From Sphingopyxis sp. USTB-05 (GTDB lineage: Bacteria; Pseudomonadota; Alphaproteobacteria; Sphingomonadales; Sphingomonadaceae), in assembly GCF_023822045.1 (NCBI RefSeq), contig NZ_CP084712.1, forward strand, positions 806,001 through 870,000: a DNA stretch of 64,000 nt. The letters run 5' to 3'. The notes beneath the pieces are model-generated. The model was not told where the DNA came from, ran no database searches, and saw nothing but the letters and a program-made list of their open reading frames with translations. Position 1 is the stretch's first letter. Each line of letters opens with the position of its first letter. Positions 44,276-53,550 of this stretch are shown piece after piece. The translations under genes and the position numbers were made by a program.

Positions 44276-45024
44276 GCCGCCTGTTCAATCGCGACACCGC
44301 GATCAGCGTGGGCTTTTTTCTCGTTCTGGGGTTTTTGTGGGAGTATGGCGTTCGCTGGTCGGGAGTGCAGTCGTATCTGTTGCCGCCACCGAGCGCGATC
44401 CTGGGCGAATTATGGACTTCGCGCGGACCGATCCTCGCGCAGAGCCTCGTCACGCTGACCGAGGTTTTCTGGGGATTTCTCATCGCTGTCGCGCTTGGCG
44501 TGCCGATCGCGGCGCTGATCTATTTCTCGCGCACCGCGAAGCGCACCGTCTATCCGCTCTTCGTCGCGCTGCAGAGCATCCCGAAGATCGGGCTTGCGCC
44601 GCTGATCGTCGTATGGTGCGGCTATGGCCTGACGTCGAAGCTGATCATGGCGTTTCTCTTCGCCTTTTTCCCGATCATCATCGCGACGCTCGGCGGACTG
44701 GCGAGCACACCCGCGCATCTTGAGGAGCATTTTCGCGCGCTGCGGGCGACCCCGATGCAAAGCTTCTGGCGCCTTCGCGTCCCGGCGGCGCTGCCGAGCT
44801 TCCTCGACGGTTGCAAGGTCGCGATGCCGCTTGCGGTGATCGGCGCGGTGGTCGGCGAGTTCGTCGGGTCGAACGACGGACTGGGCAATCTGATCCTGAC
44901 GGCGTCGGGATCAGGGCACACGACGCTGACCTTTGCGGCGCTGATCGCGGTGACGATCCTGTCGCTCCTTCTCTTCTACGGCGTGGCCTATTGGGAACGC
45001 TTCATCTGGTGGCGTGCAGCATGA
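44272..45024 (+). CDS. ABC transporter permease (SsuC/TauC-like)
   Basis: The 250-residue inner-membrane subunit has about six helices and the cytoplasmic coupling loop EEHFRALRATPMQSFWRLRVPAALPSFLDG, which contacts the ATPase. The C-terminal GEFVGSNDGLGNLILTASG is the typical SsuC/TauC/ThiX pattern. The start is GTG 44272, overlapping the VOC stop, and the stop overlaps the ATPase start (ATGA). With its neighbours it makes a complete three-part importer. Confidence 0.9.
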   Translation: MSRLFNRDTAISVGFFLVLGFLWEYGVRWSGVQSYLLPPPSAILGELWTSRGPILAQSLVTLTEVFWGFLIAVALGVPIAALIYFSRTAKRTVYPLFVALQSIPKIGLAPLIVVWCGYGLTSKLIMAFLFAFFPIIIATLGGLASTPAHLEEHFRALRATPMQSFWRLRVPAALPSFLDGCKVAMPLAVIGAVVGEFVGSNDGLGNLILTASGSGHTTLTFAALIAVTILSLLLFYGVAYWERFIWWRAA

Positions 45025-45770
45025 AATCGGTTATCTCCCTTTCCGGCGCAGGCAAGCGTTTCGACGGCCGGCAAGTCCTGCAGGGCGTCAGCGCCGAGAT
45101 CGGCGCGTCAGAGTTCGTCTCGATCCTCGGCCCCTCGGGCTGCGGCAAGAGCACGCTCTTGCGCTTGATCGCGGGTCTGGTCCCCTTTGAGGACGGCAGC
45201 ATCCGTTTCGGCGGCGCCGAGGTCGAGGAACCCACGGCCGAGATGGGCTTCGTCTTTCAGACCTCGAACCTGCTTCCCTGGCTGAATGTGCGCGACAATC
45301 TGCTGCTCGGGGTCGACCTTGACCCGCAGACGCAGCGCCCTGACGAAGCGGCATTCGCGGCGCTCGTCGAGACACTGGGCCTGACGGGTTTCGAGGCAAG
45401 CTATCCCAGCCAGCTTTCGGGCGGGATGCGTCACCGGGTCGCGATCGGGCAGGCGCTGGCACGCGGACCACAGGTGCTGCTGATGGACGAGCCCTTCGGC
45501 GCTCTCGACGCGCTGACGCGCGACCGGCTCAACATGGAATTGCTGCGCATCTGGCAGCGCGACCGCAAGACGGTGCTGCTTGTCACGCACAGCATTTCGG
45601 AGGCGGTGTTGCTGTCCGACCGGGTGCTCGTGATGTCGGAGCGGCCGGGGACGATTATCGAGGATGTCCGCATCGACCTGCCGCGCCCGCGCGATCCCAG
45701 CACGACGCGCGAGGACCCGGCGTTCGGCGACTATGTCGTGCGGCTCAGCAAATTGATGGGGGTTTCGTGA
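45021..45770 (+). CDS. ABC transporter ATP-binding protein (SsuB/TauB-like)
   Basis: The 249-residue ATPase has Walker A GPSGCGKST at residues 37-45, Q-loop FQTSNLLPWL, signature LSGGMRHRVAIGQAL, Walker B VLLMDEPFGALDA and the H-loop His in LLVTHSISEA. The signature has M-R-H in place of the more frequent Q-R-Q, which is tolerated in this family. It drives the importer formed with 42681 and 44272. The start overlaps the permease, and the alpha/beta hydrolase begins at its stop. Confidence 0.92.
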   Translation: MKSVISLSGAGKRFDGRQVLQGVSAEIGASEFVSILGPSGCGKSTLLRLIAGLVPFEDGSIRFGGAEVEEPTAEMGFVFQTSNLLPWLNVRDNLLLGVDLDPQTQRPDEAAFAALVETLGLTGFEASYPSQLSGGMRHRVAIGQALARGPQVLLMDEPFGALDALTRDRLNMELLRIWQRDRKTVLLVTHSISEAVLLSDRVLVMSERPGTIIEDVRIDLPRPRDPSTTREDPAFGDYVVRLSKLMGVS

Positions 45771-46597
45771 TGGAAAGCGGTGTGCTGGCGACTGCGGGCG
45801 CCGAGATATATTGGCAGGCGCATGGGGCAGGGCCGGCGATCGTGCTCGCGCACGGTATCGGTGGCAATCATGCGATCTGGTATCGCCAGCTCGACGCGCT
45901 TTCGCGTTCGAACCGCGTCATCACTTTCGACCATCGCGGTTTCGGCCTGTCGCAGGACCATGACGGGCGCGGGCGCGATGCCTTCGTCGATGATCTGGTC
46001 GCGCTGCTCGATCATCTTGGCGAGGCGAAGGTCGCACTCGTCGGGCAGTCGATGGGGGCGGGAACCTGCATCGGTTTTGCGCATCGTGCGGCCGAGCGCG
46101 TTGCCGCGCTTGCCATCTGTGACAGCCTGCACGGTATCGCGGAATCAAGCGAAGTGAAGACGATCATGGATGATGCGCGCGCGAAGACCGCGGCGATGGG
46201 GCAGGTCGAACGCGTGCTCGGTGCGGGCGCACCGCGCGAACTCGCGGCGCTTTATCGCCAGATCGCAAGCTTCAACGCCGTCGATCGCCACAGCCTGGCG
46301 GGCAGCTTCGATGCGCGTCCGGCGGCCGATCTCGGCGGCAAGGGCTTTCCGACCCTGTTCCTTTCGGGCGTCGATGATATCCTCTTCCCGATCGAAGCCG
46401 TACGGCTCGCACAGGCGGAGGTCCAGGGCTCCTTCCTTGTGGAGGTCAACGACGCGGGCCATTCGGCATTCCTTGAAGCGCCAGTGCAATTCAACGACAC
46501 CATATTGTCGCTCCTCCAGATGGCGGGGCATGTCGGCAAGGCGGGCGCCGCGCACAGCAATGCCGCGGGTTATGTCGCGGTCGGAGGTGCGGCATGA
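45770..46597 (+). CDS. Alpha/beta hydrolase
   Basis: The 275-residue alpha/beta-fold enzyme has the nucleophile elbow GQSMGAG with Ser94, oxyanion text LAHGIGGNHAIW, acidic residue in LSGVDDILFP and His in NDAGHSAFLEAP. ATG 45770 overlaps the preceding TGA; GTG 45767 is an alternative. It lies between the importer and the 2-aminomuconate pathway genes. It may be a meta-cleavage-type C-C hydrolase, an esterase or an amidase that releases the aromatic amine from a conjugate. Formylkynurenine formamidase is a less likely option because the fold signature differs from KynB. Confidence 0.85.
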   Translation: MESGVLATAGAEIYWQAHGAGPAIVLAHGIGGNHAIWYRQLDALSRSNRVITFDHRGFGLSQDHDGRGRDAFVDDLVALLDHLGEAKVALVGQSMGAGTCIGFAHRAAERVAALAICDSLHGIAESSEVKTIMDDARAKTAAMGQVERVLGAGAPRELAALYRQIASFNAVDRHSLAGSFDARPAADLGGKGFPTLFLSGVDDILFPIEAVRLAQAEVQGSFLVEVNDAGHSAFLEAPVQFNDTILSLLQMAGHVGKAGAAHSNAAGYVAVGGAA

Positions 46598-48072
46598 CGG
46601 ACGCAGCCTATCCTTTCGCCGAACGCCCGGTGCTCAACTATGTCGACGGTGCCTTCGTCGAGGGCGAGCGCTGGTTCGACAATGTGAACCCCGTCGACGG
46701 CAGCGTAGCCGGTCGGGTGTCTCAGGCGAGCCGCGACCTCGTTAACCGTGCGGTCGCCGCCGGGCGCGCCGCGCTCAAGGGGCCGTGGGGCAAGATGTCG
46801 CAGGCCGAACGGTGCAAGCTTCTCGTCCGTATCGCCGAAGGGATCGAGGCGCGGTTCGACGAGTTCGCTGCCGCCGAGATCGCCGACACCGGCAAGTCGC
46901 TGCATCAGGCGCGCACGATCGACATTCCGCGCGGTGCCGCCAATTTTCGTGCCTTTGCCGCGATCGCCGAAGCGCGCGCGATGCCAAGCTTTCGGACCGA
47001 CCTGCCCGACGGGCGCAGCGCGATCAATTATGCGATCGCACGGCCGCTGGGCGTCGTCGCGATCGTGTCACCGTGGAACCTGCCGCTGTTGCTGATGACG
47101 TGGAAAGTGGCGCCCGCGCTTGCGTGCGGCAATGTCGTCGTCGTCAAACCCAGTGAGGAAACCCCCTCGACCGCGACGCTGCTTGCCGAGGTAATGGATG
47201 CGGCGGGCGTGCCGCCGGGCGTATTCAACCTCGTTCACGGTTTCGGCGCGGAGTCGACGGGCGAGTGGCTCACCGCCAACCCCGATATCGACGCGATCAC
47301 CTTCACCGGGGAATCCGCGACCGGCGGCGCGATCATGCGCGTCGCTGCCGCCGGCGTGAAGCCCGTCTCGTTCGAACTAGGTGGCAAGAATGCGGCGCTC
47401 GTCTTCGCCGACTGCGACTTCGACGAGGCGGTTGCGGGAACCGTGCGCTCGGTCTTCTCGAACTGCGGGCAGGTGTGCCTCTGCACGGAACGCGTCTATG
47501 TCGAACGGCCGATTTTCGACCGTTTTGTGAAGGCGCTCGCCGAACGGGCAAAGGCGTTGACCGTCGGCGATCCGTGGTCGGGCGCCGACATGGGACCGTT
47601 GATCTCGCATGGTCACCGCGAGAAAGTGCTCTCATATTATGCTCTTGCGCGCGAGGAGGGCGCAACGGTGGTAACCGGCGGCGGCGTTCCCGAACTGAAC
47701 GGCACGCTAGCGAGCGGCGCGTTCGTCGAGCCAACGATCCTGACCGGCCTGGGGCAGGATGCGCGCTGCGTGCGCGAAGAGATATTCGGGCCCGTCTGCC
47801 ACGTCGCGCCCTTCGACAGCGAAGCGGAAGCCGTCGAACTCGCCAACGATACAGACTATGGTCTCGCCGCCGCCATCTGGACGCGCGACGTCGGCCGCGC
47901 GCATCGCGTCGCGGCGCAGATGGAAACGGGCATAGTCTGGGTCAACGAATGGTTCCTGCGCGACCTGCGCACACCGTTCGGCGGCATGAAGCTGTCGGGC
48001 ATCGGACGCGAGGGTGGCGAACATTCGCTGGGCTTCTATTCCGAACCGACCAATATTTGCGTGAAACTGTAA
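46594..48072 (+). CDS. nbaE: 2-aminomuconic 6-semialdehyde dehydrogenase
   Basis: This NAD enzyme oxidises 2-aminomuconate semialdehyde, the ACMSD product, to 2-aminomuconate. The 492-residue protein has catalytic Cys295 (GQVCLCTERVYVERP), general base Glu261 (FELGGKNA), Asn162 (SPWNLPLL) and Arg113 (IPRGAANFR). Their spacing agrees with Cys302, Glu268, Asn169 and Arg120 of the characterised Pseudomonas enzyme (offset of 7), and the arginine marks the substrate specificity. It overlaps the hydrolase by four bases and is followed after 9 bp by the decarboxylase. The alternative 2-hydroxymuconic semialdehyde dehydrogenase is less likely, given the pathway context. Confidence 0.94.
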   Translation: MTDAAYPFAERPVLNYVDGAFVEGERWFDNVNPVDGSVAGRVSQASRDLVNRAVAAGRAALKGPWGKMSQAERCKLLVRIAEGIEARFDEFAAAEIADTGKSLHQARTIDIPRGAANFRAFAAIAEARAMPSFRTDLPDGRSAINYAIARPLGVVAIVSPWNLPLLLMTWKVAPALACGNVVVVKPSEETPSTATLLAEVMDAAGVPPGVFNLVHGFGAESTGEWLTANPDIDAITFTGESATGGAIMRVAAAGVKPVSFELGGKNAALVFADCDFDEAVAGTVRSVFSNCGQVCLCTERVYVERPIFDRFVKALAERAKALTVGDPWSGADMGPLISHGHREKVLSYYALAREEGATVVTGGGVPELNGTLASGAFVEPTILTGLGQDARCVREEIFGPVCHVAPFDSEAEAVELANDTDYGLAAAIWTRDVGRAHRVAAQMETGIVWVNEWFLRDLRTPFGGMKLSGIGREGGEHSLGFYSEPTNICVKL

Positions 48073-48081
48073 GAGGAACCT

Positions 48082-48857
48082 ATGGCAGACATTGCCGCCA
48101 TTGCCGCAAGGCTCGACACCGCCGCCAGCGAGGCAAGGGCGATCCCGCAGATCACCGGCGAGGCGGGCGACCTGCCGCTTGCCGACGCTTATGAAATTCA
48201 GCGCGCCGCGATCGACCACCGGCTTTTGCGCGGTGCGACCCTGGTTGGCGTGAAGATGGGCTTCACCAGCGAGGCCAAGATGGCCCAGATGGGGCTCACG
48301 GATCAGATATGGGGCCGGCTGACCTCCGATATGGTCGTCACCAATGGCGCGGCGATCGACCGCGCGCGCTTTATCCATCCGCGCGTCGAGCCCGAGGTCG
48401 CGGTGCGGCTGAAGGCGCCGCTGGCGGGCGAGGTGACGCGCGAAGAGGCGTTCGCTGCGGTCGATGCGGTGGCTGCGGCGCTGGAAATCATCGACAGCCG
48501 CTACGAAAATTTCCGCTTCGCGCTTGGCGACGTGATCGCCGACAATGCGTCGTCTTCCGCCTTTGTCGTCGGACCCTGGCTTGCCGCCGACACCGATGTT
48601 TCGGACGTTGCGATGACGATGCGCGTCGACGATGCCGTCGCCGAGACGGGGACAAGCGCGGCGATCCTCGGCGATCCGTTCCGGTCGCTCGTCGCCGCGG
48701 CGCGGCTCGCGGGGGCGGCGGGACTGGTGCTTCAGCCGGGCTGGACGGTGATGCTGGGCGGCGCGACCGCTGCGGCGGCGATTGGCGAGGCGCGCACCGT
48801 GTCGCTCGACGCGGGGCATCTCGGCCGTGTCGGGTTCACGATTGAGGGAGGCGCGGC

Positions 48858-48861
<4 letters not shown>
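48082..48861 (+). CDS. nbaG: 2-oxo-3-hexenedioate (4-oxalocrotonate) decarboxylase
   Basis: This 259-residue member of the hydratase/decarboxylase family decarboxylates 4-oxalocrotonate to 2-oxopent-4-enoate. Key text: [17 protein letters not shown], the metal-binding [12 protein letters not shown] (two Glu), [30 protein letters not shown]. The MGFTS/YENF pattern fits the decarboxylase subgroup; the hydratase paralogue at 49827 has GLT/DWK instead. It begins behind AGAGGAA, 9 bp after nbaE, and overlaps nbaF by ATGA. Both enzymes often work as a complex, which would fit their place in one operon. Confidence 0.93.
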
Positions 48862-49826
<965 letters not shown>

Positions 49827-49827
<1 letters not shown>

Positions 49828-50606
49828 TGACCGCGACCCACGAAGCCGTCGCCCGCCGCCTGCGCGATGCCTATTCCGGCGGAGTTGTCGCGCCGCTGCG
49901 CGATGTGCTCGATCCGACCGACGCGACAGGCGCCTATGCGGTACAGACGATCAACACGCGGTTCTGGGAGGCGCAGGGGCGCCGCATCGTCGGACGCAAG
50001 GCCGGGCTGACCGCTAAAGCAGTGCAGGCGCAGCTTGGCGTCGATCAGCCCGACTTTGGCGTGCTCTTTGACGATATGCGCGTCGCCGACGGCGGTATTC
50101 TCGATCCCGCACGGGCGATCCAGCCGAAGGCCGAAGCCGAGATCGCTTTCGTGCTCGGCGCCGACCTGCCCGATACAGCGACGACAGTTGAGCAGGTCGC
50201 AGCGGCGGTGGTGAGCGTCCATGCCGCGATCGAGATTGTCGACAGCCGTATCGCCGACTGGAAGATCACATTTGCCGATACTGTGGCCGACAATGGCTCT
50301 TCGGCCTTCTTCGTGCTGGCTGACGCAGGATTGCCGCTTGCGGGGCTCGACCTCGAAGGGGCGGCGATGGAAATGCGCGTGAACGGCGCGTCCGCCTCGA
50401 CCGGGATAGGCGCCGCGGCGCTCGGAAATCCGCTGAACGCCGCCGCCTGGCTCGCGCGGACCCTTGCGGGTCGCGGTGAACCACTGAGGGCGGGTGACGT
50501 CCTGCTCGCGGGGGCGCTGGGGCCAATGGTCGCGCTGACACCGGGCGATCATGTCGTCGCCGACATCGCCGATATCGGCACCTGCAGTTTTACCTACAAG
50601 GCGTAG
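49827..50606 (+). CDS. nbaH: 2-oxopent-4-enoate hydratase
   Basis: This 259-residue hydratase adds water to 2-oxopent-4-enoate to give 4-hydroxy-2-oxovalerate. It is a paralogue of the decarboxylase at 48082. Relevant text: [29 protein letters not shown], the metal site [18 protein letters not shown] and [29 protein letters not shown]. The DWK sequence and the lack of MGFTS place it in the hydratase branch (MhpD/DmpE type). Its ATG overlaps the TGA of nbaC. The acetaldehyde dehydrogenase follows after 4 bp. Confidence 0.92.
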
Positions 50607-50610
50607 CGAG

Positions 50611-51540
50611 ATGGCGAAAACCAAAGTCGCGATCATCGGGTCGGGCAACATCGGCACCGATCTGATGATCAAGATCATGCGATTGTCGGACGTGCTCGAA
50701 ATGGGCGCCTTCGTCGGCATTGATCGCGAGTCGGATGGCCTCAAGCGTGCCGAGCGCCTTGGTGTGCCGATCACCGCCGATGGCCTCGACGGCTTGGTCG
50801 CGATGCCCGGCTTCGCCGATATCGGGATCGTCTTTGATGCGACCTCTGCCGGGGCGCACAAGCGGCACAGCGAAGTGCTGATCACCCATGGCAAGCGCGT
50901 CGTCGACCTGACCCCGGCGGCGATCGGTCCCTATGTTATACCGCCGGTCAACGGCGATGCGCACCTCGACGCACCGAATGTGAACATGGTGACCTGCGGC
51001 GGCCAGGCGACGATCCCGATCGTTGCCGCGGTGAACTGCGTCGCCAAGGTGCATTATGGCGAGATCGTCGCCTCGATCGCGTCGAAGAGCGCGGGCCCGG
51101 GTACCCGCGCCAACATCGACGAGTTTACCGAGACGACGAGCCGGGCGATCGCAGAGGTCGGCGGCGCGACGCGCGGCAAGGCGATCATCGTCCTCAACCC
51201 CGCCGAACCGCCGCTGATCATGCGCGATACGGTCTATTGTCTCTGCGACGACGGCGACCGCGCGGCGATCGCGAAGAGCGTCGAAGCGATGGTGGCGGAG
51301 GTGCAGGCCTATGTCCCCGGATACCGGTTGAAGCAGGCGGTGCAGTTCGAAAGCATCGGCGGCAATGCGCCGCTACGCATCCCTGAAATGGACGGCAGCT
51401 TTACCGGGCTGAAGGTCAGTGTCTTCCTCGAGGTCGAGGGTGCGGCGCATTATCTGCCCGCCTATGCCGGCAACCTCGACATCATGACCTCTGCCGCGCT
51501 GAAGACCGCCGAGAAGATCGCGGAAAGGATGGCCGCATGA
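50611..51540 (+). CDS. nbaJ: Acetaldehyde dehydrogenase (acylating)
   Basis: This enzyme converts acetaldehyde to acetyl-CoA with NAD and CoA. The 309-residue protein has the N-terminal Rossmann motif [18 protein letters not shown] and the catalytic Cys129 in [36 protein letters not shown] and [16 protein letters not shown] are family signatures (DmpF/MhpF type). It forms a channelling complex with the aldolase in homologous pathways. The aldolase start overlaps its stop by four bases. ATG 50611 opens on the Rossmann strand and is favoured over an upstream in-frame start. Confidence 0.95.
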   Translation: MAKTKVAIIGSGNIGTDLMIKIMRLSDVLEMGAFVGIDRESDGLKRAERLGVPITADGLDGLVAMPGFADIGIVFDATSAGAHKRHSEVLITHGKRVVDLTPAAIGPYVIPPVNGDAHLDAPNVNMVTCGGQATIPIVAAVNCVAKVHYGEIVASIASKSAGPGTRANIDEFTETTSRAIAEVGGATRGKAIIVLNPAEPPLIMRDTVYCLCDDGDRAAIAKSVEAMVAEVQAYVPGYRLKQAVQFESIGGNAPLRIPEMDGSFTGLKVSVFLEVEGAAHYLPAYAGNLDIMTSAALKTAEKIAERMAA

Positions 51541-52562
51541 GTTTCGATCCCGCGACGACCAAGCTCTATATTCAGGACGTGACGCTCCGCGACGGCATGC
51601 ACGCGATCCGCCACCAATATGGGCTGGATCATGTGAAGGCGATCGCGAAGGCGCTCGACCGTGCGAAGGTCGACGCGATCGAGGTCGCGCACGGCGATGG
51701 CCTGCAGGGGTCTAGCTTCAACTATGGCTTCGGCGCCCATACCGACTGGGACTGGATCGGAGCGGTTGCCGAAGTGCTGGAGCACAGCATACTCACGACT
51801 TTGCTCCTCCCGGGCATCGGGACGATCCACGACCTTAAACATGCCTATGATATGGGCGTGCGTTCGGTGCGTATCGCGACCCATTGCACCGAGGCCGACG
51901 TCGCGAAGCAGCATATCGAATATGCGCGAGGGATCGGCATGGACGTATCGGGTTTTCTGATGATGAGCCATATGTCGGAGCCCGAGGCGCTCGCAAATCA
52001 GGCGAAGCTGATGGAGGAATATGGCGCGCATTGCGTCTATGTTACCGACAGCGGCGGCGCGCTGACGATGGATCAATATGCGGCGCGGCTGCAGGCGTAT
52101 GACCGGGTGCTGAAACCCGAAACGCAGCGCGGCGTGCACGCGCACCACAATCTTTCCCTTGGCGTCGCGAACAGCATCGTCGCGGTGCAGAATGGCGCGA
52201 TACGCGTCGACGCGAGCCTCGCCGGCATGGGGGCGGGGGCAGGCAATGCGCCGCTCGAAGTCTTCATTGCCGCGGCGGACGTTTACGGTTGGAACCACGG
52301 CTGCGACCTGTTCGCGCTGATGGACGCGGCCGAGGAACTGGTGCGCCCGCTGCAGGACCGCCCGGTTCGCGTCGATCGCGAGACGCTGACGTTGGGATAT
52401 GCGGGGGTCTATTCGAGCTTCCTGCGCCATGCCGAAAAGGCGGCGGCCGATCACGGGCTCGACACGCGGGCGATCCTCGTCGAGCTCGGGCGACGCAAGA
52501 TGGTCGGCGGGCAAGAGGATATGATCGTCGACGTCGCGCTCGATATGCTCGCGTCAGGCTGA
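51537..52562 (+). CDS. nbaI: 4-hydroxy-2-oxovalerate aldolase
   Basis: This metal-dependent class II aldolase splits 4-hydroxy-2-oxovalerate to pyruvate and acetaldehyde. The 341-residue protein is of the DmpG/MhpE family, with [19 protein letters not shown] at the N-terminus (Arg and Asp of the active site). Further matches are [31 protein letters not shown] and [18 protein letters not shown] with metal-binding histidines. It passes acetaldehyde to nbaJ. It is the last gene of the operon and is convergent with the TetR gene 52 bp away. Confidence 0.95.
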   Translation: MSFDPATTKLYIQDVTLRDGMHAIRHQYGLDHVKAIAKALDRAKVDAIEVAHGDGLQGSSFNYGFGAHTDWDWIGAVAEVLEHSILTTLLLPGIGTIHDLKHAYDMGVRSVRIATHCTEADVAKQHIEYARGIGMDVSGFLMMSHMSEPEALANQAKLMEEYGAHCVYVTDSGGALTMDQYAARLQAYDRVLKPETQRGVHAHHNLSLGVANSIVAVQNGAIRVDASLAGMGAGAGNAPLEVFIAAADVYGWNHGCDLFALMDAAEELVRPLQDRPVRVDRETLTLGYAGVYSSFLRHAEKAAADHGLDTRAILVELGRRKMVGGQEDMIVDVALDMLASG

Positions 52563-52614
52563 TCAAACCTCCAGTTGGTTCAGTCGGCGGCGAGATCCCT
52601 AGGGCGGGTCTTGT

Positions 52615-53334
52615 CTAGAGATCGTCGATTTGCCGATGCAGGACCTGGGTGATGAGGCGCAATTCTGCCTCGCCAATTCGGGGCCATTCCATCGCCCTTT
52701 GTGCAACGACCCTGCGGGTGTGAAGCGAGGGAAGGCTCGACACCAGCAGGATGGCCTGCATACGCGTCTCGGCTGAAACTTGGGCTTCGGACTTGATCAA
52801 GGAGATCAGCCGCGAGTTCCGCTCGATACCGGGCAGCCACAATCGGTTATAGAAAATCTCGAATGCCGGGCCCGGCTCCGCCAACTCGCGGGCAATGATT
52901 CCGTTACCCAATATATAGGCGTCGCTGCCGAGAATCAGCTCGACCGATGCCGCCATCAAATATTTGAGCGTTTCGCGCGCCTCCTCCGGTCCCGATGGTG
53001 ACTCGATAACCCCTTTTGCTCTTGTGACGGCATCGCGGGTCGCGTGCCCGTAGCGTTCGACTATCTCCTCGGCGCAGGCCCGATAGAGCCCTTCCTTGTT
53101 GCCGAAATAATAGCTGAGAGGGGGCAGCGTCGTATTGGCCCGTTCCGCTATGCGGCGCGTGGTCGTGGATTTGAAACCCGCCGCCCCAAACTCGACCAGC
53201 GCAGCCTCCAATATGCGTTGACGCGATTGGTCGCCTTTGCGCGAAGCGTTCGATACCGCGTCCCTTCCGGGTTGCGCAACGGGTGCCTCGACCGATTCTC
53301 CCATCGCCATGATCGACCTCGAACCCTCCGTCAT
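52615..53334 (-). CDS. TetR/AcrR-family regulator with a CecR-like C-terminal domain
   Basis: The 239-residue repressor from ATG 53334 has an N-terminal TetR helix-turn-helix at about residues 35-80 (RQRILEAALVEFGAAGFKSTTTRRIAERANTTLPPLSYYFGNKEGLY). The C-terminal domain (VIESPSGPEEARETLKYLMAASVELILGSDAY...) matches the CecR/DUF1956 group. ATG 53334 follows AAGGGG; the frame remains open to TTG/ATG further upstream. It is divergent from TBDR 4 across a 216-bp region with a palindrome at 53463-53474. It probably regulates the TBDR-sulfatase operon, which is inference from layout. Confidence 0.88.
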   Translation of the reverse strand: MTEGSRSIMAMGESVEAPVAQPGRDAVSNASRKGDQSRQRILEAALVEFGAAGFKSTTTRRIAERANTTLPPLSYYFGNKEGLYRACAEEIVERYGHATRDAVTRAKGVIESPSGPEEARETLKYLMAASVELILGSDAYILGNGIIARELAEPGPAFEIFYNRLWLPGIERNSRLISLIKSEAQVSAETRMQAILLVSSLPSLHTRRVVAQRAMEWPRIGEAELRLITQVLHRQIDDL

Positions 53335-53462
53335 TTTGTGCGCCCCTTGGGTAAAGCAAATCTCCGTCCCTTGGCAAATTTCTGATTTGTGCCGGATTTC
53401 CGTGGTTTTGATAGTTCTCAAAAAATACTTAGAATGCTATTGATCTTGCTCGGCTCAAAATA

Positions 53463-53474
53463 TATCAATTGATA
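53463..53474. promoter_or_regulatory. Perfect palindrome, candidate TetR operator
   Basis: TATCAATTGATA is a perfect 12-bp palindrome in the AT-rich region between the divergent TetR and TBDR 4 genes, 77 bp before the TBDR 4 start. Its place and symmetry fit a TetR-dimer site, but no related copy was found elsewhere by eye. Confidence 0.45.
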
Positions 53475-53550
53475 CATAATGAAGACGGTCATGGAGTCGA
53501 GAAGCGAAAATGCGCCTTTCGACCGGTGGCTGCGAACGAGGGAGAGAGGG

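Noticed and set aside
45770-46597. Alpha/beta hydrolase as kynurenine formamidase
   Set aside because: The protein has a canonical GQSMGAG nucleophile elbow and no KynB-type metal motif. Placement next to meta-cleavage genes fits other hydrolases equally well.
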